Below are positions 1-11,728 of a stretch of 64,000 nucleotides of DNA, piece by piece. This DNA comes from Apiospora phragmitis (taxonomy: Eukaryota > Ascomycota > Sordariomycetes > Amphisphaeriales > Apiosporaceae), in NCBI GenBank assembly GCA_038363925.1, contig JAQQWL010000008.1:2294001-2358000 (forward strand), in the 5' to 3' direction. Position numbers and translations under genes: made by a program. How positions within the stretch are numbered: position 1 is the stretch's first letter; every line of letters begins with the position of its first letter. The notes under the pieces were generated by a model. It was not told where the DNA came from, did no database searches, and saw nothing but the letters and a program-made list of their open reading frames with translations.

Positions 1-971
1 TTTTATAATAGAGCTTAAAAACTATCGATTAATAGCTTTTATAGCCGTTTAAAACTAAGAGGCGATAACGACCCTTCGTATAAAACTTAATATATTAATT
101 AAAAGATTAAATCTAATCCTCGCTTTTTTTATTCGTAATTTAGTTATTTTTAATAATTATAATCATCTAGTCTTTTAATAATAAGCTATTTTTATACTAA
201 GAAAAAAAGGTACGTTTTCTCGGTAAAAATAATATATAGAGGGATGGCGTAACCGTTTAATTTAACGTTTTAAATAATTATAACTTATTCCCGGTTCCTT
301 TATTATATTACCTTAAGCTTTTCGTATTAATTAAAGGTAATTACGATTATTTTAAACGAGATTTAACTTATAAAAAACCCGGTTTCGTTAAAATTATATA
401 TATCCTCTTTTTATATCTTATATTTATTAATTATATTTCGTACGAGAATAAACTACGCGCGATACGCGTTAAGATCTTTATAAAAGATTTTTTAATAATC
501 GATTTTTCGATTAAAACGTATCCGGAGGTCTAGTTATTATCGTATAAAGTTAGAGGCTTAATTAACGCCGAGGCGTCTCGCGTTACGTAAATTAAATAAT
601 TAATTCGCTATATCTTTTATATTATTTAGTCGAGGAAAAAACGATCGCGTATTTAAATTAATAATATATCGAATAATTAATTCCTTTTTAAAATTAAAAA
701 GCTTTTAAAAGTTTATAAAGATTTTAGATCGTGATTAAATTCCGCGTCGTCGGCTATATAACGTCGACTTTAAAATATAATATATTATTATAACTTTTCG
801 TATACTTAATTTCGAATTATTTTAAAAAGTTTAAAGCGTTAAACTAAACCTTTTTCTTTATTTTCTAGTTTTATACTTATTAAAAAAAAGAGTTAATATA
901 AAGTTAATTATAAAAAAGTTAATTAAAAGTGTATAGTTCATTTATATATATAGCTTATTTATAAAGTATAT
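1..971 (-). mobile_element. Fot1/pogo-type transposon, RIP-degraded, cut by window edge
   Basis: This AT-rich block aligns base for base with 59512-60458, differing almost only by C-to-T and G-to-A. It is therefore a second copy of the element annotated at 58625-60458, in the same orientation. Read on the minus strand, the first bases still encode a degraded form of the DDE block (LVLNGYKSY then stop, against LILDGYESHHS in the other copy). The right terminal repeat is recognisable at about 925-971, followed by TA. The left half lies outside the window. This copy carries about 24 extra bases near 880-930, apparently a small duplication of a gttaatta-type stretch. It is more heavily mutated than the distal copy and cannot encode a transposase. 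Confidence 0.88.
925..971. repeat. Right terminal inverted repeat, mutated copy
   Basis: Aligns with the right terminal repeat of the intact copy (60412-60458). Each difference is C to T or G to A, for example the terminal ggtacgt has become agtatat. A TA dinucleotide follows at 972-973, consistent with the TA target site of Tc1/mariner-superfamily elements. Confidence 0.75.
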
Positions 972-3301
972 TATATAATAAGTAAAACTAGCTTATATAT
1001 TATTAATAATACTTATATTTTATTATAAAGTTTTATTAATATATATAATATAATTACTTTTAAGTAACATTAATAATTATAAAACGCTTTACGTATTAAT
1101 AAATTTTATATATAAAAAATGTTTATATTTAATTATTTTATTTATAATACGAGATTAAACTTAATTAAATACAGTGGTGCTAAGTTATTTAATAAAGGAG
1201 TATTATTATTTAAATGCGGCTCTATTCTAGACATAATAAGGGTATCATGTGACTCTCTTAATACTAAGTCTCGCATTATAGCCATTTGCTACGTAATGTG
1301 ATAAGATTTTACACAGGGTCGCCATCACCTCATCATCATTGGCTTAACTTTACAAAACATGGCCCCTGATATGAAAAATAATAGGCGAGCATGCTGGGTG
1401 TTATGAGGATTCAGCATGCAAGCAAGGCTACCATGTCACTTCTACATACACTCAGAGGTAATGATGTGTGGTGGCAAGGATTTGCATGGTGAAAAGAACA
1501 GTGATGATGCATCTCTATGGTTGTACATATGGCTGATTGAAGTGGCCTCATGCACTTGGGAGAAGAATGTATTGAAGAGGTTCAAAAAGGACAAAGATTG
1601 GTTGGCATGCAGTAAAATCTGGAATAAAAGAAAAAAGCAAAAAAGAGCAAAAATAGGAGTAGGAATTAACTGCACCCGCTCGGCTTGAACTTGAGGACTC
1701 AGCTAATCATCCGATGTTGAACCAGGTCGGGCTGCCTTCGGAGTACGCTACCTTAGGACGTCCAATACGACAAAGGAACTACTGACGGCACAAACATGTG
1801 AGGATGAGGGGTACCGTGGGATTAAATCACTACACACATCCCCCCACCCCGGTGAAGTTAGCTATTAACTTTGGGGAAGTCTAGGGATCTTCCAACTGCA
1901 GCACACTGACCAGACAGGGGCGGGAACCCTGTGGCTTCATTTATCGAGAATGGAATGCGTTGTTAGGCATTATGTACCTAGCCTGTTTATTATAGGCTGC
2001 AGCTTATCAACTGATTGTCTGGGGGGGGTTGGCTGGGAGGCGGTGCCTAGATTGTGTGTGCCTCACAATCCCGTTACCTAACCAGCACCCTACCTTCATG
2101 GCTTATGGGGACACCCCGAGCTACTTGGCCGAGACTCCAATGACGGGCAACCCCAGGACTGTCAGTCTGCGTTTGCTATGGCATTGCCATGCGACTTTTC
2201 AGGCAATGGAAGTGTGCCATGGATGACTGGGTCAAGCACTTATGCTGGAAACACCTGGACATGGCAATTTGGGCCAGGCTTCCATAGTTTGCGAAGATCT
2301 TGAGTCAGACCGTTTGAGCAAGAAAAGTATATTTGCATACCATCTTGTCATCTTGAACCCTGCTGGGAAACAGTGTAAGATAGTGTCACCTCGCGTCTAC
2401 TTCATGAATTTGACAGAAGCAATTACTCTCTTTCCAATAGGTATCGTCTAGTCACTACCCACCCCCTGCAGGACTTCACGTGAATGAGACAGGACTCTCT
2501 CGGGAGTGTTTCCTGCCAGGGATTCTGAGAGCAGTGGATCAATCTTTCTATTCTATCTCTGAATGCATCATACATCAGATGGTGTTTATAATGACGTGAC
2601 CTGAAGCATATAGCAGTGATTGAATGTTCTCCCACGTTGCCTTACTCAGCGTCGGAGTCCATGATCTCTAGGAGAAGGCAGACTCAAAATAAGTTATAAA
2701 GGAGAAGGTATAGTCAGCCGTCTGTCTCAGGGTTGGGTATGAAAGCCTGAGTTTGGTGCTATTCGTTATCTATAGTGCTCTGCAATCCATTATCTTATCT
2801 TACTCTGGTCGTTGGGCGGTGGTATCCTGAAGCCAGTAAGCAATTCATCCCCCTCGAAACCTGAACTCCAAAATTACTGCAGTGCAGGTATTTGTGTGCA
2901 ACTCAATCAAGCCAGTGCATACCTGCCTAACTATCTTGTTACAGCAGCCAATCAGTCTTCGGGGTGGGCAACGTTGGTTGCCCTGTCATCTTACCAAGTA
3001 GCCCAAGAGTACTGTCAACACTTGCTTTATGAGACTTGCAGCCCTCAAACTTCCATCCATCATCCCACTCTGGGCATCTTCTCACTTTCTTTTGCTGGCC
3101 CTATCGCTCAATTCTTCCCTTGGAATTTCTCTGAAACCTTTTCAGCGCGTTCACAACCCCATTTCAACACTCATCACCCAAGTCCAGTCCTTGCGTGTCG
3201 CATTCTAAGCATACAACCCAATAGCAACAAAGATCTTGACACATTTCTGAGCTATTGAATCATCTACATTTCTTCCGGACTCACGAGCAGCAGTAATCGA
3301 C
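972..3301. other. Intergenic; AT-rich to about 1340, then nothing recognised
   Basis: The AT-rich composition continues past the transposon end to about 1340, so older RIP-mutated sequence of unknown origin probably lies here. From 1340 to about 2800 the base composition is ordinary. I see only short open frames with no recognisable domain, and no tRNA. The 500 bases before 3302 are pyrimidine-rich with a long but unconvincing open frame (2812-3258), and probably hold the promoter and leader of the RRM gene. Confidence 0.4.
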
Positions 3302-4467
3302 ATGGATCAACGCGCTTTACTGGAAGAGCTTCGCGAGGGGAGTGTTCCCGCCTCCCCTCCGCAGCCTGGTCGCCCTGATCTAACGCCCGGATGGGGCAGA
3401 CCAACGGGTGGCCAGCCTGATAGAGGCAATACAACAGACACTCCAAGCTATGAGGTTGCTGTTAGACCCGAAGTAAATGTAATTTGGCCCTCGAAAAAAA
3501 CACTGTTTCTTCTGAATCCAAAAGATTGAACTGGATTCTCTGTTGGTTGATCTGTCATTGCTAATGCGTGAAACAGGCTCTTGCGCACGAAAACGCGAAT
3601 CTGAGAGAACATAGCCGCGGTTTCGCTCCTGTTCTGGAAGGCCAAGGAGTGATCCATTTCACGTCTGACCGATACGAGGATTCGCCTTCCAACCTCCCCG
3701 GGGACTCATTCCAGCAAGGTCAAGTCTGCCTTGGACGGACGCATCAAATGCGGCCAACCCAACGAGCAGCGCTTCCGCCGCCTGATTTCTCCGACCCTAC
3801 AATCGCCTTCTACCGCACTCTCCAAGACGAACACCCCCAGCGTGGAACAACACCCTCACGCTACCGCGGCGCTGTGAGAGCCGAGATAACCCATGTTGCC
3901 GCAGATGACAACTGCTGCCTATTTCTGACTGGTCTTCCCGCGAACATCACCGTCCGCGAGCTCATCCACCAGCTGCAGACTTGTCAAGTTGGCAAGATCG
4001 CAGCCATCCACATCAACCCTCCCTCTGGGAGCCACCCGAGAGCTGCGGCCAAGGTCACGATGTGGACAAGAGACGGCGCTGCCAGACTCTACCACGCCAT
4101 CGAGTCGCAACAGATCCGATTTGAGGGTCACAGCCTGCGAGCACACTGGAACTGCCACAGAGTGGGACTTCAGACTCTTGAGGACGAGTTGCGCGTGATT
4201 CTCATCATCGGCCGTCCCGAGCAGGTCAGCCCGTTCGCGATGCTTCCCTAGTTCGGACAGGATTTCACGTTCAAGCTGGACCGGCTCGTCGTCACGAACT
4301 TCACCACCCAGATCATGTTCGTTGAGTACAGCTTTGGGTCTTATCTCAACCAGGCCCAGAACGCATACAGACTAGTCAGAGATACGTACGATCCGGATCA
4401 CATCTTGGCTGTGTACAGAAGAGACCCCTGTGAGCCCCAGACTCCTTTGCAAGTTCTGGAGCAGTGA
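3302..4467 (+). pseudogene. RRM-like RNA-binding protein gene with in-frame TAG
   Basis: The start at 3302 opens MDQRALLEELREG. A well-formed intron at 3473-3576 (GTAAAT donor, gctaatg branch, ACAG acceptor) joins in phase 0 to ALAHENANLREH. The central part looks like one RNA-recognition fold: CCLFLTGLPANITVRELI as strand 1 and helix 1, GKIAAIHI as strand 2, and AAAKVTMWTRDGAARLY in the RNP1 position. A TAG at 4249-4251 interrupts the frame after PFAMLP. The same frame then stays open to the stop at 4465 and reads plausibly (FTFKLDRLVVTNF, YRRDPCEPQTP), so the protein was probably about 350 residues. The TAG is what CAG would become after a CpA-to-TpA change. Fungal proteins of this type with one degenerate RRM are usually uncharacterised. 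A genuinely shorter protein ending at 4249 is the alternative. Confidence 0.6.
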
Positions 4468-7285
4468 GTCTGGCCTCTGCAACACGAGCCGAGCTTATGA
4501 TGAGCTGGTACGCCTTTTGGTATGTATGTAACGCTTATGCTTCTTTCAGGGCTGTGATGAAACCATATCTAACTGTTTCTCGCCTCAGATTGTCCTACTA
4601 CCTTTACCATTGCAACATATGTTTCCCCATGACGTGGAAACAAGAAGACGCCCCTGGAAATATCCAAGCATTTCCCAAGACGATCTACCGGTAACCAGCA
4701 CTTCAACATGGGAAACCTTTCTGGTGTTGTATTATGAGTTCAGTGCTATGAAGAGGTTGTATCTTTATTTGCTTTGCATTTGCAAATGGAACACTTGATT
4801 CATGGCATTAGTTATTTAGTTAGGAATCCCAATTCAGTTCTTTCAGCATGGATCGCCTCAAATAGAGGATGAAAATAAATTTTTTATGTCTCCGGTTTCG
4901 CTCACATAAACAGAGATTGTTTTCACAGCTTACCACACTCCGGTGTAATAGTGTGTGTCCATATGTCGCTTTATGTGCGCTGCCAAGGAGCATGATGGCA
5001 GTAGATATAGCTCAGTCGAGTTCTTACAGCCAGCAGTTGTTTCTTCGCTCAAATACCTCTCAAGTGATTTTTACAAGATATCTGTGAAGTTGCAGTAGGT
5101 ATTAACCGATTCGGATATCTTATATATATCTCATATAAAAGTGGAACCCTGCTATACGTATGCTATAGTAATATCTACACTTCCATATAATAGGGTTTCA
5201 AGATCAGATACTCCAGTTGGGGGGTTGTTTAAGTTACTCAAAGGCAGTAGCATGCTGCGATATGTCAACGTTGATACATGCTACCTAAAATTACGTTTAC
5301 ACTCCGATCTTCTTTCATGAGAGTTTCACTACGAGCTGTTTTATTTATATTCGTCGACCATGATATGCCTTCCAGCCATACGGGAGACCGAACAGAAGCT
5401 AGCCGGTTCACGATAACCAACAGCATAAACTGGGTACATGGCGCAAGTGCCTTGGAATATAATCTTGTACACGCTCTCTTGGTGGTGTTATACAGGAGTA
5501 CAAGGGGCTCGTAGTTGTTGTACGCCCAGGTTGCGGTGTAGAACTCACGAGGGACGGAAGAGAGGGAGAGGGAGGGATAGAATGTTATCGTCCGCGATGC
5601 AACCAAGCCGAGTCCTGATCCCACTGCAGCTACGAGCAGCGCATTCTATTAACGAGCTTTGGTGATATGATTCAGTGCCGTGCATTCATTAGCCGACAAT
5701 AGCATGTTGAAGAAACTGTTCTGAATATGAAGCAGCTAACCAACTTACCGAAGATACACTTGAGTTCTGCGTAGTGTGACCTGGATCGGTAGTTCGATGG
5801 TTACCTTACATGAAACACAATTCTGCAGCCGGTCTACTCCATCTGCTGCAAGGCCAGGTTGTTGGCTGGGGTGACGGATGAGTAGTAGGAGTGCTTCTCT
5901 CTCTCAGCCCTGCCAATAAGCCTTATTGCTAACTGTCTCCAGAATCAATGATGCGGGTTCCTCACACTCAACACGGAAACTCAGCAGTCGCAGAGGTTCT
6001 TTGGCGTTTCATGTGTATATTTGATCTTCGGAATTGAGACATAATACGATGCCGAAGGGCGGCTTGTTCTTACCAGTACTAATTGCCTCGAGACATGCAC
6101 GATTGCCAGCATAATGGCTCAGAGTAAGCTGAGTTGCAGAGTTCTCCTCAATTTTGGACAGCTCTTTACCTGCCATGCTCATTTGTGGGAGATCAGCTTA
6201 TTGATAAGCAATAATTGCACAGGACAGATTCGGTACTCCTGTGCCTCTCATTCCATTCGGACACAGCAGCTTATAGGACAGCAGAGTGATTGGGACGAGG
6301 AAGTCGTGACAGCATGATTACAGTGGTACATGAGTCCATCTAGGCTTTTGCTGAGTATGAGATCTGCTCCAAGTGTAATGTGTCAGCCAGCGGCCTCTCT
6401 ACAGCCAAAATCCAACAGTCGTGCTCATCCATCTGGATCTGTTGTCATACCGGTGATCAGGGAAGTGATTTCTGAACCACTTGACTCATTTAAGTTCCTT
6501 TCCATACATGACCTCTGAGTTTCTGCAGAGGCTGAGGTAGATGCTATTGACGTTGTAAATCCTATTTGCTATGGCTCAAAGTCATGCGTTCAGGGGTTGC
6601 CATGGTTAATAGCGATGGAAATGTAATAGAAGCCCGTCCTACGGCGTGTTATTGCTTATTTTGGTAATCGTTTTGTGGGTGAAAAAATCCAGGTCCAGGC
6701 TTTGGATGGGATCAGCTTCCGGATGACAGATATGATAAGATTGATAAGACGAAAATGGGTTGGTGATCTAACTGATCTTGCCCCGAAGGACTCATTTTTG
6801 GGAAGGCGAATCAGCCTTGGAAAGTCAGCGATCAGCCTATGACAACTGTTTTGGTGACTGTCTCCGTCTTATGCCTATCCGCTCTTCACATTTATCTCAC
6901 GGTTCGCCATGTCGATCACTAGGCTGCTTTCTCCGTATCTAGAGGATATAATTCTTTATATACATACCTGTATAGGTCATGTTAGAAATAATAATCTTAA
7001 GGGACTCTAGTAGCCCAATGCCCCTAAATATATTTAAATAAGCTCGATCTATAAAGAGAGTAAAGAGCCTAACTGCCTATAACGCCACGGCTCTATAAGA
7101 CTGGGACACAGTCGAAATAACTCAAAGTAAAGCACTTGTGTACGCAAGGTGTAGTGTCGGTACATTTCTCAAAATAAAATCCTACTGCACTGAAATCGAA
7201 ATTCAATTCAGCTTATGGACTCCCTGGCTGATCCCGAGCACCCAGTACCACCTACCATGCCTACATAAACGACCTTTTCCTCACT
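4468..7285. other. Intergenic, no gene recognised
   Basis: About 2.8 kb with only short, unconvincing open frames. The last 200 bases (about 7060-7180) resemble 11800-11930, upstream of array member 4 (shared agcctaaC-gcct, a TATA-like ctataa, and taaagcact-gtgta). The distal promoter of array member 1 therefore probably begins here. Confidence 0.4.
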
Positions 7286-7405
7286 CAACTGAAGGACCAA
7301 CTCGACCTCAAACATCCAACCTTTTCTGAGTATCCAAGTAACACTTGGAAAAAGGAAATTGTGACACCACCCACAACTTTGGTTCTTCATCGAAAATCCC
7401 TTCAG
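7286..7405 (+). repeat. Promoter module of the gene array, copy upstream of member 1
   Basis: The module reads caactcgac-cataaacatccaacctttt, then agtatccaagtaacacttgg, then aaattgtgacacca. It recurs upstream of members 2 and 3. It ends about 95 bp before the start codon of member 1. Position and conservation suggest promoter or leader sequence carried along by gene duplication. Confidence 0.6.
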
Positions 7406-7498
7406 CCCTTCATCCATCACATACATCAGACACCTTTCCACCTCTTCCTATTGTTCATACATTAGACCAAAGGAAGTTCACCAGTAACAACCACCAAG

Positions 7499-8518
7499 AT
7501 GTCTGGTACGCCCAACAAGCCCGGGAAGGCGGACAAGTGGGAGCCAACGGAAGAGGACTTCTGGCTCCTGATGACCATCATGGAGAAGAACCTTCCCGAG
7601 TTCAAGGTCGAGAAGTGGAAAGAGATTTCAGAGGAAAGAGGCCTGAGCCTGGCCACCTCCAAGTAAGTCTTGTCATTGATTCATGAGTCACCTACTTTCA
7701 TCGTCTCTTTCCACTGCCTCCAACATACTCTGAAGATAATGATCATACACGCTTTTGAAACAACTTGTCACAACTACCAGACGCGGCGGGCTAATGAATA
7801 ATTTTACCATGTTCTTAGGCAAAGATTCGGCGCGATGAAGAAGCGATTCAAGGAGGCCACAGCAGGCGTTACCCCCGCTAAGCCGGTCATCAGGCGCCGG
7901 GATCGAGGCCCTAAGAAAGCTCACGAGGAGGAGGCCGAGGAGGAGGAGGAGGCCGAGGAGGAGGAGGAGGCCGAGGAGGAGGAGGAGGAGCAGGCTGGCG
8001 AAGAGGACAATGTTCCCTCCACCAGCACCGCACACCTCGCTCCCCCGGTCCCTGTCCGTGCAACCCGAGCCTCTCGCTACGCCTCTAAGCGAGCCAGCCC
8101 TGACGACGAGGAAGAGGTCAAAGACGATGGCGAGAACGTACCGTCTGCACCTGCCCTTCCTGCCCTTCCTGCCCCTGCCTCCTCTGCTCACGTCAGCAAG
8201 CGGCAGAAGAGAAGATCTCGCGGCGCCGGCGCTGCATCTGAGCCCAACCCCGCCCAACCCCTACCATCCACCAACTTGGCACGCCCCAGCCAATCCTCCG
8301 CTGCTTTGGTTGGACAAGAGGGCAACGACATTGAGCAGGCTGCTGGCGCCTCGCAGGGTCCCGCTCAGGGCCCTGGCAACAACAACGAGAACGAGGAGGG
8401 CGGCGAGGCTGCCACTGCGCCCAAGAAGCGCACGCCCCTCCCCGAACCCACCCTCGAAGAAAAGAACCGGAAGCTTGCGGAACGGGCCCGCCGTGCCCTT
8501 GACCGTCAGCTGTTGTGA
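7499..8518 (+). CDS. Tandem family member 1: Myb/SANT-like domain plus acidic disordered tail
   Basis: Two exons, 7499-7662 and 7819-8518, with a phase-2 intron of 156 bp, give 287 residues. Exon 1 encodes a basic leader (MSGTPNKPGKADK) and the first two helices of a small Myb/SANT-like domain (EDFWLLMTIMEKNLPEF, then VEKWKEISEERGLS). The intron falls inside ATSK-QRFGAMKKRF, which would be the third, recognition helix. The rest is disordered: a run of about 30 Glu/Ala residues encoded by an 18-bp repeat at 7926-7990, then two blocks of the DDGENVPS type, basic patches (SKRQKRRSR), and a conserved end (PLPEPTLEEKNRKLAERAR, then RALDRQLL). Predicted nuclear and DNA-binding by fold resemblance only; no function is known to me. 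Members 2 and 3 share the same C-terminus. Confidence 0.8.
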
Positions 8519-8775
8519 GCGAGACGAGAAGTAGGGCAACTTCTGAGTAAGGAAAGGAAGCGCCTTTAGAGGTAGTTGGAAAGCATGCCCAACACTACTT
8601 AATCATGGAATTTTATAATATGTACGATAGAGATCAGGGACATTTTGACAGCTTGCTCATGCTATGTGGCAATAACAGTACACATAGCAGGCTGAAGTAA
8701 TAGATACAGGCATAAAACAGACACACGTCTTTAATTCCTTTTCTCTTTTGATTTACAGGTCTTTCATTTCGTCCC

Positions 8776-8899
8776 TCAACTCAAGATCTAACTCGACCAT
8801 AAACACCCAACCTTTTTGAAGTATCTGAGTAAGACTTGGGTGAAAAAAATCGTGATACCAACACCAGTTTTAGGCCTTCTTCCCGAGGCCCTTTCCCTT
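8776..8899 (+). repeat. Promoter module, first of three tandem copies before member 2
   Basis: Copy of the array promoter module (ctcgaccataaacacccaacc, agtatctgagtaagacttgg, then a caccagttttaggcctt extension). It is followed at once by two further copies, giving a triplicated module upstream of member 2. Confidence 0.65.
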
Positions 8900-8907
8900 C
8901 TTTTACT

Positions 8908-9018
8908 TCAAGGTCCAACTCGACCACAAACATCCAACCTTTTCTGATAACCCTTGGAAAAGAAAATTGTGACACCAATAACAGTTTTAGGCCTTTTTCG
9001 AGAGGACCTTTCCCTTTT
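8908..9018 (+). repeat. Promoter module, second tandem copy before member 2
   Basis: Second copy (gtccaactcgaccacaaac, then cccttggaaaagaaaattg). It shares the acagttttaggcctt extension with the first copy, so these two are the closest pair. Part of the central agtatccaagtaaca block is missing. Confidence 0.65.
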
Positions 9019-9111
9019 TCATCCAACCTTTTTTAAATACCCAAGCAACACTTGGGGAAAAATAATTGTAACGACACCACCGCCTTTGGATCTTTTACTA
9101 GAGTTCCTTTG
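9019..9111 (+). repeat. Promoter module, third tandem copy before member 2
   Basis: Third copy, lacking the ctcgacc start. It keeps catccaacctttttt, acccaagcaacacttgg and the cctttggatcttttactaga end, which matches the module before member 3 (ccttggatctccatcaagag). It ends about 85 bp before the start codon of member 2. Confidence 0.62.
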
Positions 9112-9195
9112 CTTTGCTGTACTCTTGCCCCATCCTATAACCTTCACAAACAACCATCCCATTGCAGTAAAGACAGACTACTGCAATCGTTCAAC

Positions 9196-10037
9196 ATGTC
9201 TGAGAAGCCCTCGAAGTCGGACAAGGCCAAGGCCAGCAAAGACGAGCCCATGAGCGACGATTTCAAGCTCGTCTTGTGCATGATGGAGACAATGCACCCT
9301 GGCTTCTCTGTCTTTGGCTGGAAAGATGCCGCCGCCAAGAGAAGCATCAGCATTGCGACCGCGAAGTAAGTCGTTCCTTTCTAGTTCACTCCCCTCAATC
9401 GACTACCTCCTATTACGGCTGCGGATGCGACAACTAACAAAAGGCTTTCTATTTTTTCAGGCAGCGTTTTGCCGTTATTAAGAAGAAGTACGCGGATGAG
9501 ACCAAGGATGAAGTCCTTAGCGCACCAGTCGTCTTGAAGCGCAAGAGACGCAGCCAGCGCACAAGCGACGACGACGAGGACCAGGAGGATGACGATGGCG
9601 AGGATGTTCCCGCCTTTCCCGCCGTTCCCGCCGCCCCCACCGCCTCGGCTACCCTCCCTGCAGCCAATAAGCGGGCCCAACACAGCAGCAAGCGCACCAC
9701 GAGGCGGCAGCGAGCCGTTCCCGCCCCCGAGGAGGGTGACGACGAGGACGACGGTGAGGACGTCCCCTCAAAGAACAACGCCCAGGCCCCGTCGCTCCCT
9801 AACCTGGCCCGCCCCGCCCCCGCTGCTTCGGCTGTGCAGCAGGACGACGAAGAGCCGGCAGCTCAGGCAGCTCAGCGTCCGGCCGAGGGCCCTGCCGACA
9901 ACGCCAATGAGAACGGCGAAGGCGGTCAAGCTACAGCTCCCCCCAAGAAGCGGACACCCCTGCCCACGCTCACGCTGGAGCAGCTGAACGCCAGGCTCGC
10001 AGAGCGCGCCCGCCGTGCACTCGATCGCCAGCTGTAG
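9196..10037 (+). CDS. Tandem family member 2: Myb/SANT-like domain, intact
   Basis: Exons 9196-9365 and 9461-10037, with a 95-bp phase-2 intron containing an aactaac branch site, give 248 residues. The N-terminus (MSEKPSKSDKAKASKDEP) leads into helix DDFKLVLCMMETMHPGF, then FGWKDAAAKRSIS, then IATAK-QRFAVIKKKYADE. The domain is cut by the intron exactly as in member 1. The disordered part has two acidic blocks, each ending GEDVP (DDEDQEDDDGEDVPA and EGDDEDDGEDVPS), a basic stretch (SSKRTTRRQR), and the family C-terminus (LNARLAERARRALDRQL). It follows the triplicated promoter module. The best-preserved member and the best query for homologues; function unknown. Confidence 0.82.
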
Positions 10038-10217
10038 GGAAGCCAGAACTAAAGTAAATTCAGTTCTCGGGGGATGTTTAGAGCTGGTCAGCAAAGTTGG
10101 GTGACAACCACTTGGGTTGCTACATTGTGTACGATAGGGCATGGAAACACTATTCAGCTTGCTGGTGTGGCTACAACAGGACACACAGGTAGCAAGCTGA
10201 AGTAATAGACACACCAT

Positions 10218-10253
10218 AGATAGAATATAATGACTTCTGTCATCTCAAGCCTT
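10218..10253 (+). repeat. Conserved 3' module after member 2
   Basis: Reads agaatataatgacttctg then tcatctcaagcctt. The same block lies 190-410 bp after members 3, 4 and 5 (consensus ATAAAAT..ATGANTTCTG.CATCTCATGTCTT). The AATAAA-like start suggests the polyadenylation region. Confidence 0.5.
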
Positions 10254-10300
10254 GAATTTCTTTCCTCTTTTGATTCATATATGCGTCTTCCATTTCCCCC

Positions 10301-10662
10301 CTCAACTGAAGGTCCAACTCGACTATCCTCTTGAGCTTCACCCACGATATATTTATCCACGCATGGACTCTCCCGGAACAAACCCGCTACGCAGTTTTGA
10401 GTAGTGGAGTCAAGTTTCTATGTCGGCAGGAAGTGCTTAAAAAATGGAGGTTGAATGTGAATGTAAAGAGTAGATGAGTCCCTCGTGGAGGGAGGATGCA
10501 CACTGTTCGATTAGTTAAAAAAAAGTACCCCACTTTTAAAGCTGTGCTCAGCGCTTAAGGGGATAAATATCCAACGTTTTCTAAGTATCCAAACAACACT
10601 TGGAAAAACTAAATTGTCACAACACCGACCTTGGATCTCCATCAAGAGTTCCTTTCCCTTTT
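10301..10662 (+). repeat. Promoter module before member 3, split by about 240 bp
   Basis: The first part of the module (ctcaactgaaggtccaac, then tcgac) is at 10301-10324. The remainder (atccaacgttttctaag, then caaacaacacttggaaaa) resumes at 10566-10662. The 240 bases between have no counterpart in the other modules and look like an insertion. I see no clear terminal repeats on it. Confidence 0.5.
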
Positions 10663-10743
10663 TGTACATTTTGTACACTCACAACCCTTCCCGTCCTTCC
10701 TTCATACATCAGATCGAAGGAAGATCGTTAGCAAACTGTCAAC

Positions 10744-11519
10744 ATGTCTGATAACACCAAAAAGTCGGATAAAGCCGGTAAGGCCGACAAGAAGGAAGCC
10801 CATGAGCGAGGACTTTAAGCTTGTTATGGGAATGATGGAAACCATGCATCCCGGGTTCTCTGTCCATAGCTGGGATGAGTCTGCGAAGAAGCGAGGTCTC
10901 AGCCTCGCCACCGCTAAGTAAGTCATCCCATTCCTATTACAGCTGTGTATGAGGTAACTAACAGAAAGCTTTCCATTCTTCTAGGCAGCGTTTCGCGGTC
11001 ATCAAGAAGAGATACGAGGAGGCGATCAAGGACGAAGTAATCACCCCTCCCGTCGTCCTGACACGAAAGAAGCGCAACAGCCAGGGAGGCCAAGAAGACG
11101 ACGATGGCGAAGATGACCCCGCCGTTCCCGCTGCCGTTCCCGCTGTCTAGGGCACCGCTTCAGCATCGGGCATCGCCCTCGCCGGTTCGACTCCCAAAGG
11201 TCGCAAGGGCAAGAACCGTGCCTCTCTCCAGAACGAGGCCCAAGATGACAGCGAGAATGCCTCGTCCGTCCCTACCGCCAGAAAGGTGTCCCGATACGCC
11301 ACCCGGCGCACCAGAAGCCAACACACCGCTCTCAACCCCGAGGACGATGAGCAGGCAGCTCGCGCTGCTGAGGGTCCGGTTGAGGGCCCTGGCAATGACA
11401 ACACCCAGGAGGATGAGGATGGCGAAGTTGCGGCTGCGCCTCCCAGCCCTACCCTGAGTAAGAAGAACCGCAAGCTTGCGGAACGGGCCCGTCGTGCCCT
11501 TGATCGCCAATTGCTGTGA
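10744..11519 (+). pseudogene. Tandem family member 3, frameshift and in-frame stop
   Basis: Same structure as member 2, with exons about 10744-10917 and 10985-11519 and a 67-bp phase-2 intron with an aactaac branch. Two lesions break it. In exon 1, between GKADKKE and the conserved PMSEDFKLVMGMMETMHPGF, the frame shifts by one base near 10790, so translation from 10744 ends at TAA about 25 codons in. In exon 2, TAG at 11148-11150 follows PAVPAAVPAV, and the frame stays open beyond it to the family C-terminus KKNRKLAERARRALDRQLL. The helix after the intron (QRFAVIKKRYEEA) is intact. It could be a dead copy, or partly an artefact if the frameshift is a consensus error; the TAG would still remain. 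Confidence 0.7.
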
Positions 11520-11690
11520 CCAGAAGTAGGGCAGCGTTTGAGTTCTGGACTGGTCTCTGAAGGGTGGTTGGCAAACATGCGCAACACCCACTTGGTCATG
11601 GCATCGTGTACAACAGGGAGTAGTCATTTTTGTAGTTCTCTGGTACTATGTGGCAACAGTGGAACACATAGCAAGAAAGGGCAGATACTA

Positions 11691-11728
11691 GATATAAATC
11701 AATGAGCTCTGTTATCTCACGTCTTTTA
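11691..11728 (+). repeat. Conserved 3' module after member 3
   Basis: Reads agatataaatcaatgagctc then tgttatctcacgtctttta, matching the 3' modules of members 2, 4 and 5. Preceded by a second block shared with members 1 and 2 (cttggtcatggcatcgtgta). Confidence 0.5.

Noticed and set aside
1119..1301. 60-codon open frame in the AT-rich left end
   Set aside because: Composition of RIP-mutated DNA; no motif.
9381..9778. Minus-strand frames opposite the array genes
   Set aside because: Ser/Arg-rich shadows of the acidic and Ala/Pro-rich coding strand; the sense strand has conserved introns and domains in all copies.
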